Shown piece by piece: positions 1 through 6,829 of a stretch of 35,175 nucleotides of DNA (positions are counted from its first letter, which is position 1; each line of letters opens with the position of its first letter). The DNA lies in the IMG/VR virus record IMGVR_UViG_3300005289_000603, positions 1 through 35,175 of that record; one strand, written 5' to 3'. The notes beneath the pieces were generated by a model. That model was not told the DNA's origin. It made no database searches and saw only the letters and a program-made list of their open reading frames with translations. The position numbers were made by a program, and so were the translations under genes. Origin of the DNA: a virus.

Positions 1-1359
1 ATGAACAGCTTTGAATTTACAACACCATCATTACACAAAGGTAAGGATAAGTGGCTAATCAGATACACTTTAACTGTTAATGGAAAGTCAGATTATCGGA
101 AAGAAGCTGGTACAACATATCCAGAGGTAAGAGCCACACTAAACTCTAAAGATTTCAAAGTTGATGGGGTATTTCCAATTGAAATAGTTACAAATGGTAA
201 AAAGAAATATGTACCAGAATCTGGTAAAAATGCATACAAGAAAAGAGAACAATTAGCAGAAAAAATTATTCTACTACTTACAGGTGAACTTGAAGACGGG
301 ATTGACCCTGAAAAAAGTAAAGCGGGTTATCAAGCTATTGCCCAAAAGCAATTGGAAGAATCTAAAGAATGGAGCATTGAAAAGAATTTAGAATTTTACT
401 ATAAAAAAATTAATATTTATTCTAACATTTCAGAAAGAAAAAAAGATAGTGCCTATAATCTTAAAACGTTTTTCAAAAATCAATTTGTTGGACACTTTGA
501 GGAACATAATAAGGAATTAGTAAATGATATCAGGTTAATTACTAAAAAGCATATTAGGGATTATTTGGATTATTATTATGAACATCCAGACCCTAAAATT
601 AAATGGGCTTATAGAACTACGAACACCCGTAAAGGTTGGATTTCTGCTTTCTTCAATAAATTAGTTGAATATGAAATTTTGACCGTAAATCCAGCAGATA
701 ACATTTTAGGGAAAGAAGCAGATGGTTCTGGAAGGGGAGATTATGAAATATTTAGCAAAGAAGAGGTTGGTATAATTTTCAAAGAACTTGAATCAGGAAA
801 ATTAGCTAACAAAAGGATGGAAGCTTTTGGTAAGATTCTGTATTATGCCTACATCCGTAAAGCAGAGATGAGAAGAATTAGAATGAAGCACATTGATTTA
901 CCCGCTCGTAAGTTTAGGATGACAGCCGACATATCAAAGAAAACAAACAATGGTAAAAAGTACCCTGTATTAATTAATCAATTATTACAACCTGCAATAG
1001 AGCAATGGATTGAAAAGAAAGGAATTGATGTAACAGATGATGAAGCTTTACTATTTCCAAATCCTAACGGATTTACATTGAGTAAAAACTTTTTGGATAA
1101 AACTTGGAATAATTTGTTGGATGCCTTGCGATTGGAACACCCTAATTTATTCAAGAAAAAGAACCAGACAATTTATAGCCTAAAATCATCTGGTGTAACT
1201 CATCTATTTTACAACAATAAAAATAGACCTGATGTTATTAAATTTATTCAACAACAATGTAGGCATCAAAATTCTAACACTACTGAGATTTATTTGAAAA
1301 GCTTAGATTGTAACATTGAGGAAGAAAGCAATTTTAGTTTTTTTCAAGCAGAGCATTAA
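1..1359 (+). CDS. int: Tyrosine-type site-specific integrase
   Basis: Tyrosine recombinase of 452 residues that would integrate and excise the phage genome. The N-terminal third looks like an arm-binding and SAM-like core-binding region. The catalytic domain covers about residues 250-435. Visible catalytic positions are R286 (box I, in YIRKAEM), K395 at the position normally held by the box II Arg (YSLKSS instead of HxLRH), H422 (CRHQNSNTT) and nucleophile Y431, nine residues after H422 as usual. The Lys-for-Arg change is something I associate with Bacteroidetes mobile-element integrases, so the enzyme is probably active. The first base of the window is its ATG, so its promoter and any att site are not visible. 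Its last 26 bases overlap the convergent gene at 1334-1615. The family call is firm; the integration target is unknown. Confidence 0.93.
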   Translation: MNSFEFTTPSLHKGKDKWLIRYTLTVNGKSDYRKEAGTTYPEVRATLNSKDFKVDGVFPIEIVTNGKKKYVPESGKNAYKKREQLAEKIILLLTGELEDGIDPEKSKAGYQAIAQKQLEESKEWSIEKNLEFYYKKINIYSNISERKKDSAYNLKTFFKNQFVGHFEEHNKELVNDIRLITKKHIRDYLDYYYEHPDPKIKWAYRTTNTRKGWISAFFNKLVEYEILTVNPADNILGKEADGSGRGDYEIFSKEEVGIIFKELESGKLANKRMEAFGKILYYAYIRKAEMRRIRMKHIDLPARKFRMTADISKKTNNGKKYPVLINQLLQPAIEQWIEKKGIDVTDDEALLFPNPNGFTLSKNFLDKTWNNLLDALRLEHPNLFKKKNQTIYSLKSSGVTHLFYNNKNRPDVIKFIQQQCRHQNSNTTEIYLKSLDCNIEEESNFSFFQAEH

Positions 1360-1615
1360 GTTTTCTTTTGTTTCTGATTTCTTCAATCTCTAATTTCATT
1401 TTCTCTTTTTTATTCAGAACCTCTTCAACTGGAAGGGGTTTTTTTGTTACTAAAGTATGCAACTCATTTACCTGTTGTTTCATTTCAAATAGCTCTGTAA
1501 ATGCATTGCCATTAAGATAATTCATTATCATCTTATCCTGCATTTGACTTATTGCAATGCGTTGTTCGTGAGTGTATCCATCATTTTCAATGTTAACACC
1601 AAAATTATTATTCAT
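1334..1615 (-). CDS. Hypothetical coiled-coil protein
   Basis: Unrecognised, 93 residues from the ATG at 1615. The C-terminal half is rich in Glu, Lys and Leu and probably forms a helix or coiled coil (NKKEKMKLEIEEIRNK). I chose the ATG at 1615 because it overlaps the end of the upstream gene by only 8 bases. An in-frame ATG at 1645 would overlap by 38. It ends inside the 3' end of the convergent integrase gene. It is the last member of a leftward group with 1608-1925 and 1945-2100, all sitting beside int. A role in controlling integration or excision is possible only by position. Confidence 0.6.
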   Translation of the reverse strand: MNNNFGVNIENDGYTHEQRIAISQMQDKMIMNYLNGNAFTELFEMKQQVNELHTLVTKKPLPVEEVLNKKEKMKLEIEEIRNKRKLNALLEKN

Positions 1616-1925
1616 ATTCTTTAATCTTGTTTTCTTTCCATTCATTATTAATCTCGTTAGCTAGTTCTTTAATTTCTTTATATGTGAATTTGTGCGAATA
1701 GTCTTTATTAATTGAATAGTCATATATGGTATTTGAAGATAAAACTCTATTATTGAATACTATTTCATTTCTCGGTAAACCATTAGCTGTTATATATAGT
1801 AACATTCTTTCGTCGTCTGTAACCAAAATGTTTAGCGTTGCTGCATATCCCGCACGATAACATCTTAATTCTTTTTCTGCTCTTCTTAACTCTTTTGTAA
1901 GTAGTTTTATGTTTTTTGTTTCCAT
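1608..1925 (-). CDS. Hypothetical protein
   Basis: Unrecognised soluble protein of 105 residues. The N-terminal 25 residues are a basic amphipathic helix (LLTKELRRAEKELRCYRAGY). The rest is mixed, ending in a charged helix (YKEIKELANEINNEW). The start at 1925 is preceded by an A-rich leader carrying AACACATAAA, almost the same as the leader of the next upstream gene (AACACATAAAAT before 2100), and by no Shine-Dalgarno sequence. The stop overlaps the start of the downstream gene, so the two are probably translationally coupled. No function can be assigned. Confidence 0.65.
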   Translation of the reverse strand: METKNIKLLTKELRRAEKELRCYRAGYAATLNILVTDDERMLLYITANGLPRNEIVFNNRVLSSNTIYDYSINKDYSHKFTYKEIKELANEINNEWKENKIKEYE

Positions 1926-1944
1926 TTTATTTATGTGTTTGTGT

Positions 1945-2100
1945 TTATTTTTTAAATTTTTCTCTTAAAAAGTTTAATTTTTCTTGTTCTTCTTCTAGTC
2001 TTTCTAATAACCTTTTTTTGTATTCTTCATCATCGCAAAGAAGATATTTTTGAGCATAATCATTAACTGTTTTTTCCTGTGATCTTATTAATTCATTCAT
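1945..2100 (-). CDS. Small hypothetical coiled-coil protein (51 aa)
   Basis: Short open frame starting ATG at 2100 and ending TAA at 1945, 51 residues. It is almost wholly charged and helical: the second half (YKKRLLERLEEEQEKLNFL) is a strong coiled-coil candidate. It lies in line with the leftward genes at 1608-1925 and 1334-1615, with a 19-base gap, and has the same AACACATAAA-type leader. Codon use looks like its neighbours, and the spacing leaves no other gene to fill this gap. Function unknown. Confidence 0.6.
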   Translation of the reverse strand: MNELIRSQEKTVNDYAQKYLLCDDEEYKKRLLERLEEEQEKLNFLREKFKK

Positions 2101-2133
2101 ATTTTATGTGTTTTATATTTAATTGATTTAATA

Positions 2134-2154
2134 GGGCTACACATGGTGTAGCCC
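2134..2154 (-). terminator. Perfect triloop hairpin, likely terminator
   Basis: GGGCTACAC (2134-2142) and GTGTAGCCC (2146-2154) form a perfect 9-bp stem around a 3-base loop. It lies in the 67-base gap between the stop of the 2168-2647 gene and the start at 2100. Read leftward, the stem is followed by TATTAAATCAATT, which is T-rich but has no continuous T-run. Most likely a terminator or attenuator between these two leftward genes. Confidence 0.6.
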
Positions 2155-2167
2155 ATTATTGTTAAAA

Positions 2168-2647
2168 TTAATCAAAGTGCTTTTCATATGCTTCTGCTAC
2201 CGTATAAAAATCAAGGTATCTTGCGTTGTAATGGTAATATGCTTGGTTAATAATTGCTGATAAATCTTCTATGTGTTCTGTTAAAATCGGATCAGATTCG
2301 ACAAACTCTAAAGCCATAGATTCAGCGAATTTCAGTTGATCCGCTAAAGGAATATACCAGTTGGTTCTTCGTTCATCGATGGCTTCATCAATTGCTTCGT
2401 ACAGGGGAGATTGTTCTGTAGTTTTTTCTCTTTCAGCCATTGTCCACGAGAATATTTTATCATATTCTGCTGTATACACTTCGTTTTCTTTTTGACAGTA
2501 TTCGAAATACATCATCTTATCCAATTCATTTTTAAGTTCAAGTGGGATTTCAATTGAAAAGTTAAAATTCTCATTACTTCCGTCTAGGTCTATAACTGGA
2601 CTGGTGATCTTAAGCAGTAATTTTGTTTTTTGTAATTGTTTTTTCAT
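2168..2647 (-). CDS. Acidic hypothetical protein
   Basis: Soluble protein of 159 residues with no recognised domain. By my count it has about 32 Asp/Glu against 16 Lys/Arg, with an acidic helical middle (EAIDEAIDERR). The first 13 residues are basic (MKKQLQKTKLLLK). The start ATG follows an A-rich leader with ACACAAACA and no Shine-Dalgarno. It is the first gene of the leftward group beside int and is separated from the rest by a hairpin at 2134-2154. Acidic phage proteins are sometimes inhibitors or DNA mimics, but nothing here shows that. Confidence 0.65.
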   Translation of the reverse strand: MKKQLQKTKLLLKITSPVIDLDGSNENFNFSIEIPLELKNELDKMMYFEYCQKENEVYTAEYDKIFSWTMAEREKTTEQSPLYEAIDEAIDERRTNWYIPLADQLKFAESMALEFVESDPILTEHIEDLSAIINQAYYHYNARYLDFYTVAEAYEKHFD

Positions 2648-2841
2648 AATTTTTGTTTGTGTCTTTAAAATAGTCTCTAAAATTTTTTTAATAATTATTT
2701 TTAAAATCTTACCACATACTTTTCCCTGTTCTGATTTTATCCAGTTTTAATGCTTTGCAGTTGGAATGGAAATTTTAGACGCAAAAAATCCTGCATCGGT
2801 TTTCACACCTTGCAAATCAGTAATCAAGAAAATATATGTTT

Positions 2842-2878
2842 GTGTAACTAGTCTGGAAGAATTTCCAATGTGTTACAC
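2842..2878. promoter_or_regulatory. Nested inverted repeat sharing the repressor operator sequence
   Basis: Outer arms GTGTAAC (2842-2848) and GTTACAC (2872-2878) enclose inner arms TGGAA (2854-2858) and TTCCA (2863-2867). The 10 bases TGTAACTAGT at 2843-2852 are identical to half of the perfect palindrome at 6798-6815 next to the XRE repressor gene. I infer a second, split operator for that repressor, or alternatively a structured RNA element. It lies about 195 bases upstream of the leftward gene starting at 2647. Confidence 0.5.
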
Positions 2879-3203
2879 CTTTGCGTTTTGTTAAGTGTTG
2901 TGTTATCTGAAAAATTAATACCAGTGTTGGGTGGCGAGCTTCATATCATACCCTAACAACAACAAGACAAATGTACAACTAATAAATGAGAAAAACAAGT
3001 AAAATCGTTGTTTAAATGCTATTGATGGCCATTTTTAAAAGACTGTTGAGGGTGGCTTTTGATGAGCTTAGTGTACAGTAAGTTTTATTTAAATCTAGAT
3101 AAAAAAAAATCTATGTTGTAGTAGGATTAAACCCATTTTACCAATTATCAAAAAGGATCCTTAGTGTATTAACACGGTTGGAAAATAAATGTAAATTCTA
3201 CCA

Positions 3204-3230
3204 AAGATAATCGGTTATATATCGTTTATC
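3204..3230. promoter_or_regulatory. 27-bp dyad element, copy 1
   Basis: The segment begins AAGATAATCG and ends TCGTTTATC. GATAATCG (3206-3213) and CGTTTATC (3223-3230) are inverted arms matching at 7 of 8 positions. A second copy at 4244-4270 agrees at 23 of 27 positions. This copy lies upstream of the rightward small genes at 3348 and 3540. The duplication on both sides of a small gene cluster suggests a shared operator. Confidence 0.55.
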
Positions 3231-3347
3231 TATCATTAAAAAACAAAAGGATGAATAACCTAGTTAACCCTATGATGATTAAGTGGGGAGATATTGTACA
3301 ATTGGAATAATTCCAGTATCTTGTTGTCTTGTTGTAAATTATATGTT

Positions 3348-3530
3348 ATGGCTGTTATCTTAGAATTAATTTTCGGGCTTTTTCAATTGTTGCCAATTTG
3401 GGGTGATAAGGAAAAATCAACTTCTAATAAATATGTTGCGGTCGCTTTAGCAGCATTCATATTGGTAGTAGTAATTCTTATCTATGTCAATAATCCTTCA
3501 CCAGACACTGGAAAAAGTGAGCTCGTTTAA
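3348..3530 (+). CDS. Small membrane protein
   Basis: 60 residues from the internal ATG at 3348, with a hydrophobic N-terminal segment (about residues 1-18, ending LLPIWGDKEK) and one clear transmembrane helix near residues 30-47 (VALAAFILVVVILIYV). A longer frame opens at 3294 with an unlikely Cys-rich extension, so I prefer 3348. It is followed after 9 bases by another small membrane protein. No function recognised; it belongs to a cluster of four tiny proteins between the two copies of a 27-bp dyad. Confidence 0.55.
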   Translation: MAVILELIFGLFQLLPIWGDKEKSTSNKYVAVALAAFILVVVILIYVNNPSPDTGKSELV

Positions 3531-3539
3531 TTTTTAAAA

Positions 3540-3728
3540 ATGCTCTGGGGAATTATAATTGCTGTAACAGTTCAATTGATGCTTTTGTACGAAGGGCATC
3601 GAGCAGGCGCAAGCAGAAGCATGGGCAGTACAGGTGGTATAATCTTGGTTTTGCTTTTTAGCTGGCTGGGGCTAATTTTTGTTTATATGTCTCCGAGAGA
3701 TGACGAAGATGAACAAGAAATATCTTGA
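3540..3728 (+). CDS. Small membrane protein
   Basis: 62 residues with two hydrophobic segments (about 1-17 and 32-50) separated by a short polar, Gly/Ser-rich loop (EGHRAGASRSMGSTGG), and an acidic tail (DDEDEQEI). Probably a helical hairpin in the inner membrane. It lies 9 bases after the previous gene, probably in one transcript, and converges with the leftward gene ending at 3747. No family recognised. Confidence 0.6.
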   Translation: MLWGIIIAVTVQLMLLYEGHRAGASRSMGSTGGIILVLLFSWLGLIFVYMSPRDDEDEQEIS

Positions 3729-3746
3729 ATTGAAGATATGATTCAA

Positions 3747-3992
3747 CTAACTGTTAAGTGAATTATAGTAATCTCTTACTTTATAATATAACCAACATAG
3801 CTCTACTTTCTGGTAATGCTCACTTAGTTTATCAGAAGGCTTTTCCCGATTTTCGTATTCTAGTTCAATATTTAGATACTCAATGGTGTGGTTTATCTCT
3901 TCTAATATTTTGTCATCTGCAACACCCATAGATATCTTAGAATTGATAGCCAGAAGGTTGTTGTAGATTTTTTCATACTCATCATCACTCAT
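3747..3992 (-). CDS. Hypothetical protein
   Basis: 81 residues from the ATG at 3992. A TTG at 4007 would add five residues and is less likely. Soluble, acidic and largely helical (DDEYEKIYNNLLAINSK; EEINHTIEYLNIELEYENRE), ending in a Tyr/Trp-rich stretch. It follows the 59-residue membrane protein gene at 4013-4192 by 20 bases in the same leftward unit. No function recognised. Confidence 0.55.
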   Translation of the reverse strand: MSDDEYEKIYNNLLAINSKISMGVADDKILEEINHTIEYLNIELEYENREKPSDKLSEHYQKVELCWLYYKVRDYYNSLNS

Positions 3993-4012
3993 ACCATAAA
4001 AGTACAATAAAT

Positions 4013-4192
4013 CTATTTGTTTTTGTCTCTATTACGTCGATAAGTAATGATAGCTCCAACAATGAAAAATGGGGTTATCATAGCACAACCTAAGCTGTAT
4101 TTGCCTGCTTCAAAAACTTCATATGCTGATACTGCCATAATAGAACTTCCAATTAAAGCAACCTTAATTAGTTGAAAATATCTTTCATCCAT
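4013..4192 (-). CDS. Small membrane protein (59 aa)
   Basis: Short open frame from ATG 4192 to TAG 4013. It has two hydrophobic segments (about residues 7-22 and 34-50) and a basic cytoplasmic-type tail (YRRNRDKNK), consistent with a two-helix inner-membrane protein. It is first in a leftward pair with 3747-3992. The second copy of the 27-bp dyad (4244-4270) lies about 50 bases upstream, where a promoter would be expected. Function unknown. Confidence 0.55.
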   Translation of the reverse strand: MDERYFQLIKVALIGSSIMAVSAYEVFEAGKYSLGCAMITPFFIVGAIITYRRNRDKNK

Positions 4193-4243
4193 TCTTAAAG
4201 TTAGTAAATTTTATTAAACAGGTTAGTGTTGCTTATTATGTGT

Positions 4244-4270
4244 AAGATAATCGATTAAGTGTCGTTTATC
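4244..4270. promoter_or_regulatory. 27-bp dyad element, copy 2
   Basis: This copy agrees at 23 of 27 bases with 3204-3230, in the same orientation. Both dyad arms are kept (GATAATCG at 4246-4253 and CGTTTATC at 4263-4270). It lies between the leftward gene starting at 4192 and the stop of the lipoprotein gene. A common regulator of the small-protein cluster is the simplest reading. Confidence 0.55.
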
Positions 4271-4288
4271 CTACCTTAACATAGGGGA

Positions 4289-4777
4289 TTAGTTATTACC
4301 TGTAGTACTTATAAAATAATTCTGAATTGGAAATTCTAAAAGTGAACCTGCATACAGTAATGTCTTTCTGTTTTCTTCTTCTGACCACCCACTGTGTTTA
4401 GTCTGAATTTTAGTATCAATTGTAATAACATTAAAGTGGTCAATGTTTTTAACATAAGTTTTAATGCTTCGTGCAAATTGTTGGGCAAAGGCTAATAAGT
4501 TTTCATTGATTTTGGGATTGTTTACCTGTACCTGTAAATCTATTCTTTTGCCATTGGCAGCGCTTTGAACTCTATTTTTGATAAGATCGATACTTAACCC
4601 TGAAAAATGAACGCTATCAAATTGAAATTCCTTACGTAAGTTGTTTATAACTTCTTGCTCAGGGACGTTAAATATAATTTCTTCTTTGACATATGGGTTT
4701 TTAACATCAAGCTGACAACTTGCAATCAGTAAAATAAGTGCAGTTAAAATTCTTGGAATATATTTCTTTACGAGCAT
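4289..4777 (-). CDS. Lipoprotein, probable lysogenic-conversion factor
   Basis: 162 residues. A basic start (MLVKKYIPR) and a hydrophobic stretch run to residue 20, followed by the lipobox IAS-C with acylated Cys21, so it is a predicted lipoprotein of the cell envelope. The mature part is about 140 residues with no recognised domain, mostly polar with alternating beta-like segments (RIDLQVQVNNPKI; FNVITIDTKIQ). It is a single-gene leftward unit between the dyad at 4244-4270 and the repeat array at 4831-5178. Phage lipoproteins expressed from lysogens often alter the envelope or block superinfection; that role is inferred from type and position only. Confidence 0.7.
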   Translation of the reverse strand: MLVKKYIPRILTALILLIASCQLDVKNPYVKEEIIFNVPEQEVINNLRKEFQFDSVHFSGLSIDLIKNRVQSAANGKRIDLQVQVNNPKINENLLAFAQQFARSIKTYVKNIDHFNVITIDTKIQTKHSGWSEEENRKTLLYAGSLLEFPIQNYFISTTGNN

Positions 4778-4830
4778 TTTTAGAATATTTGGTTAATCTA
4801 AAAATATGAAGAATTATCGATTTTCCTTCA

Positions 4831-5178
4831 TACGTAGTGGAGAGAAAATCTTCTCCACCTTCAATATAAAGCTTAACTATGTTGCCCTTCGGGATTGGAA
4901 GGAGATTTCTCTAATATAACTAAGGTGGAGAAGAAAGATATTCCACCTATATAAAGTAATTATAGATGGAGAAACATTAATTTTTATATATTTTTCTATT
5001 CTATATAGGTGGAGAAGATAAAATTATATTGAAGTTTCTCCACTACGTAGTAGTATTCATTTATATGCGTATTTAGGGTATAGGTAGTTAAAAGCTTGCT
5101 TTATCTCTTCTCAACATCCGAAGGATTACATCGTTGATGAGTTATTGAAGGTGGAGAAGATTTTTTCTCCACTACGTA
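4831..5178. repeat. Nested inverted-repeat / iteron array, candidate origin or partition site
   Basis: The core GTGGAGA or its complement TCTCCAC occurs seven times exactly, at 4837, 4852, 4925, 5009, 5037, 5151 and 5166. Degenerate forms occur at 4941, 4966 and 5108. The outer 35-bp blocks 4831-4865 and 5144-5178 are inverted copies of each other at 34 of 35 bases, each ending in TACGTA. An inner pair, 4942-4953 and 5002-5013, is a 12-bp inverted repeat. A shortened version of the outer block sits at 5026-5048. The array is non-coding and lies upstream of the winged-helix-like gene at 5437. Such arrays are typical of replication origins, centromere-like sites or multi-site operators. Confidence 0.75.
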
Positions 5179-5332
5179 GCAACAACAATATTTATTTCCA
5201 TTAACTACTTGATTTTTTTATTTTCCAGGGTATTCTTGTCTTAGAAGTTTTATAAAAATAAATTTCAAAAAATGAACTTTTCAGATTTTGCTTACTATTT
5301 ATTATAAAACCACAATACATTTTTTTATTTCA

Positions 5333-5371
5333 GGTGATGGGTAAAAACTACAAAATTATTTATCCATCACC
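5333..5371 (+). promoter_or_regulatory. Leader hairpin upstream of the initiator-like gene
   Basis: GGTGATGGGTAAA (5333-5345) and TTTATCCATCACC (5359-5371) form a 13-bp stem (12 Watson-Crick pairs and one G-U in RNA) around a 13-base loop. It lies 65 bases before the ATG at 5437. Two tiny frames sit in the same leader: 20 codons from the ATG at 5337 and 8 codons from the ATG at 5404. There is no T-run, so it is more likely a translational or attenuation element than a terminator. The stretch 5181-5332 is AT-rich and otherwise featureless. Confidence 0.5.
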
Positions 5372-5436
5372 ATTAGCTTTTTGTAGGGCTAAGATTTAAA
5401 GAAATGGATAATGAGCTAATAAAGAAATAAAACAAA

Positions 5437-6378
5437 ATGTTAAACCAAAAAAACAAAAACTTGGTGGTGCTTAATACACCTGCAAATTTCGATTTATCAA
5501 TTTTTGATAATATTAAAAAAACTGAAAATTATCATAAGGTAATATTCCTGATTAATCAGATTGATCATTTTACAAATTCCAAAGGGGTTTTTAAAATCAA
5601 TAAAAAAGCATACTACCAGATGCTAGGGATTAACAATAGTCAATTGAATAAGCTATTAGGTTTACTAATCAATGAAGCAAAATTAGTTGAGCATTTATAT
5701 ACAGGCAATAGCTTTACAGGTAGGCTCTCCGAGTACAAATCTATAGAACCATTTGATATCGAAACAAGTATTAAACATCAGTATGATGTAACTGATCGCA
5801 AATGTCCAGAGTTTATTAAAAAATGGGTAGCTAATGATTATAGAGTATTACCAACTGAAAAAAGTAGTTATGTGAAACCTGATAAAGAAGCTAAAATTAA
5901 ATCAAAATCTGATTCCAATTTAATAAAACAATTACAGGTACAGAATGAGCAATTGATAGCTGAAATAGCCTCTCTAAAGGCTCAATTATCCAATTCCAAT
6001 ATAAGTATTGGTGAAGTTGATGCGGTGTCTGTAGTAGTCTCTAATGACGAATTTAAATCTGCTAAATCTGATAATAAATTTAATAAGAATACACCTGATG
6101 TTAACATGTGCGAAGCACATTTAAACATTGAGAACGAAGAGAAAGCAAATAATAATTTGGATGTGTATACACTGAAACTTACTACCAAAACTTATTATTT
6201 CATGAATCATAAAATAATCCTAAATGCAACTACAGATGAAGATGATGAAGCTATATTGATAAATAAATTGCAGGATCATAAAGATGGTGATGATCAATCT
6301 TTAGTGTACAATGGGAAAACTATAAAATTTAATAAGGGGAGAGTTGCAAATGAAATCATGATACAATTAGTCGCATGA
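5437..6378 (+). CDS. Winged-helix-like DNA-binding protein, possible replication initiator
   Basis: 313 residues. Residues about 28-103 look like a winged-helix domain: a first helix (NYHKVIFLINQIDHF), then KINKKAYYQMLGINNSQLNKLLGLLINEAKL as helix-turn-helix, then a short wing. Residues about 161-187 form a coiled coil (LIKQLQVQNEQLIAEIASL) that could make it a dimer. Then comes a low-complexity linker and a separate C-terminal beta-rich domain (about 240-313). The layout resembles plasmid-type initiators and DnaD/RepA-like proteins, but I recognise no exact family. The upstream array of inverted GTGGAGA repeats is the natural candidate for its binding site. A transcription regulator is the main alternative. 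Confidence 0.6.
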   Translation: MLNQKNKNLVVLNTPANFDLSIFDNIKKTENYHKVIFLINQIDHFTNSKGVFKINKKAYYQMLGINNSQLNKLLGLLINEAKLVEHLYTGNSFTGRLSEYKSIEPFDIETSIKHQYDVTDRKCPEFIKKWVANDYRVLPTEKSSYVKPDKEAKIKSKSDSNLIKQLQVQNEQLIAEIASLKAQLSNSNISIGEVDAVSVVVSNDEFKSAKSDNKFNKNTPDVNMCEAHLNIENEEKANNNLDVYTLKLTTKTYYFMNHKIILNATTDEDDEAILINKLQDHKDGDDQSLVYNGKTIKFNKGRVANEIMIQLVA

Positions 6379-6391
6379 TATCCTCACAGTT

Positions 6392-6535
6392 CTAAATCCC
6401 TCTAATTAGCAAGATAAGCCATGCAATTAAACAGAAGGTTAGTAATAGATACAAAATACCCATTTTAATAAATATTAATTTATCATATAGGGTTTTTTCA
6501 TGCCAGTATTCACGAAGTTTTTGGAGCAAGCTCAT
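6392..6535 (-). CDS. Small membrane protein coupled to repressor gene
   Basis: 47 residues from ATG 6535 to TAG 6392. It has a polar, charged N-terminus (LLQKLREYWHEKT) and one transmembrane helix near residues 26-43 (ILYLLLTFCLIAWLILLI). The start codon overlaps the stop of the XRE gene as ATGA, so it is translated with the repressor and would be made in the lysogen. A lysogen-expressed membrane peptide could serve in superinfection exclusion; this is inference from position. Confidence 0.6.
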   Translation of the reverse strand: MSLLQKLREYWHEKTLYDKLIFIKMGILYLLLTFCLIAWLILLIRGI

Positions 6536-6762
6536 TCTTCTAGTAGCTGTGAAGGTTGAATATCCAGGGCTTTGGCGATGATGGTAATCATACTTATTGT
6601 TGTATTAGCGTTACCTAATTCAATATTGCTAATTGTTCTATAGTCTACATCACAAAGCTCAGACAATTCAATCATAGATAACCCCTTCAATTTGCGCTGT
6701 TTACGCACATTTTGAGCAAGCTTTTTTATTGCCTGTTCATCTTTAGGGTTTTTTCTTGCCAT
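6532..6762 (-). CDS. XRE-family transcriptional repressor
   Basis: 76-residue single-domain helix-turn-helix protein, the usual size for compact XRE/Cro-type regulators. The HTH_3 pattern is clear over residues 13-72: LAQNVRKQRKLKGLSMIELS, then CDVDYRTISNIELGNANTTISMITIIAKALDIQPSQLL. I start it at the ATG at 6762 rather than at a TTG at 6771. It is divergent from the gene at 6857, and the 94 bases between them hold an 18-bp perfect palindrome (6798-6815) that is the obvious operator. The most likely role is maintenance of lysogeny. The lack of a protease domain means induction would not be by LexA-like self-cleavage. Confidence 0.88.
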   Translation of the reverse strand: MARKNPKDEQAIKKLAQNVRKQRKLKGLSMIELSELCDVDYRTISNIELGNANTTISMITIIAKALDIQPSQLLEE

Positions 6763-6797
6763 ACCAAGCAAATTTTAGAAATAGATGCACACTATCC

Positions 6798-6815
6798 TAT
6801 GTAACTAGTTACATA
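6798..6815. promoter_or_regulatory. Perfect 18-bp palindromic operator
   Basis: TATGTAACTAGTTACATA is a perfect palindrome in the divergent intergenic region between the XRE gene and 6857-7183. It lies just upstream of a TATATTTG box (6822-6829, rightward) and about 21 bases upstream of a leftward TAAAATTTG (6769-6777), so a bound repressor could cover the -33 region of both promoters. The half TGTAACTAGT recurs at 2843-2852. Confidence 0.75.
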
Positions 6816-6821
6816 TAATCT

Positions 6822-6829
6822 TATATTTG
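6822..6829 (+). promoter_or_regulatory. Bacteroidota-type -7 promoter box
   Basis: TATATTTG fits the TAnnTTTG consensus for the primary sigma factor of Bacteroidota. It lies 27 bases upstream of the ATG at 6857 and immediately after the palindromic operator, so this promoter is probably repressed in the lysogen. No clear TTTG -33 box is visible; its place is taken by the palindrome. Confidence 0.55.

Larger units (their letters stand above)
2648..3347. other. 700-bp non-coding control region
   Basis: No convincing gene is present in this stretch. It separates leftward genes (start 2647) from rightward genes (start 3348), so it should carry divergent promoters. It holds a nested inverted repeat at 2842-2878 and a 27-bp dyad at 3204-3230, both annotated separately. 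A 42-residue open frame at 2766-2894 overlaps the inverted repeat and is judged spurious. A region of this size near int could also hold phage attachment or excisionase sites, but I see no direct evidence of those. Confidence 0.6.

Noticed and set aside
2766-2894. 42-codon rightward open frame in the control region near int
   Set aside because: It overlaps the nested inverted repeat, has no good leader and gives a Cys-rich sequence unlike its neighbours; more likely chance.
5982-6188. Leftward open frame inside the winged-helix-like gene
   Set aside because: Lies antisense within a convincing gene and gives a Ser/Leu-rich sequence typical of a shadow frame.
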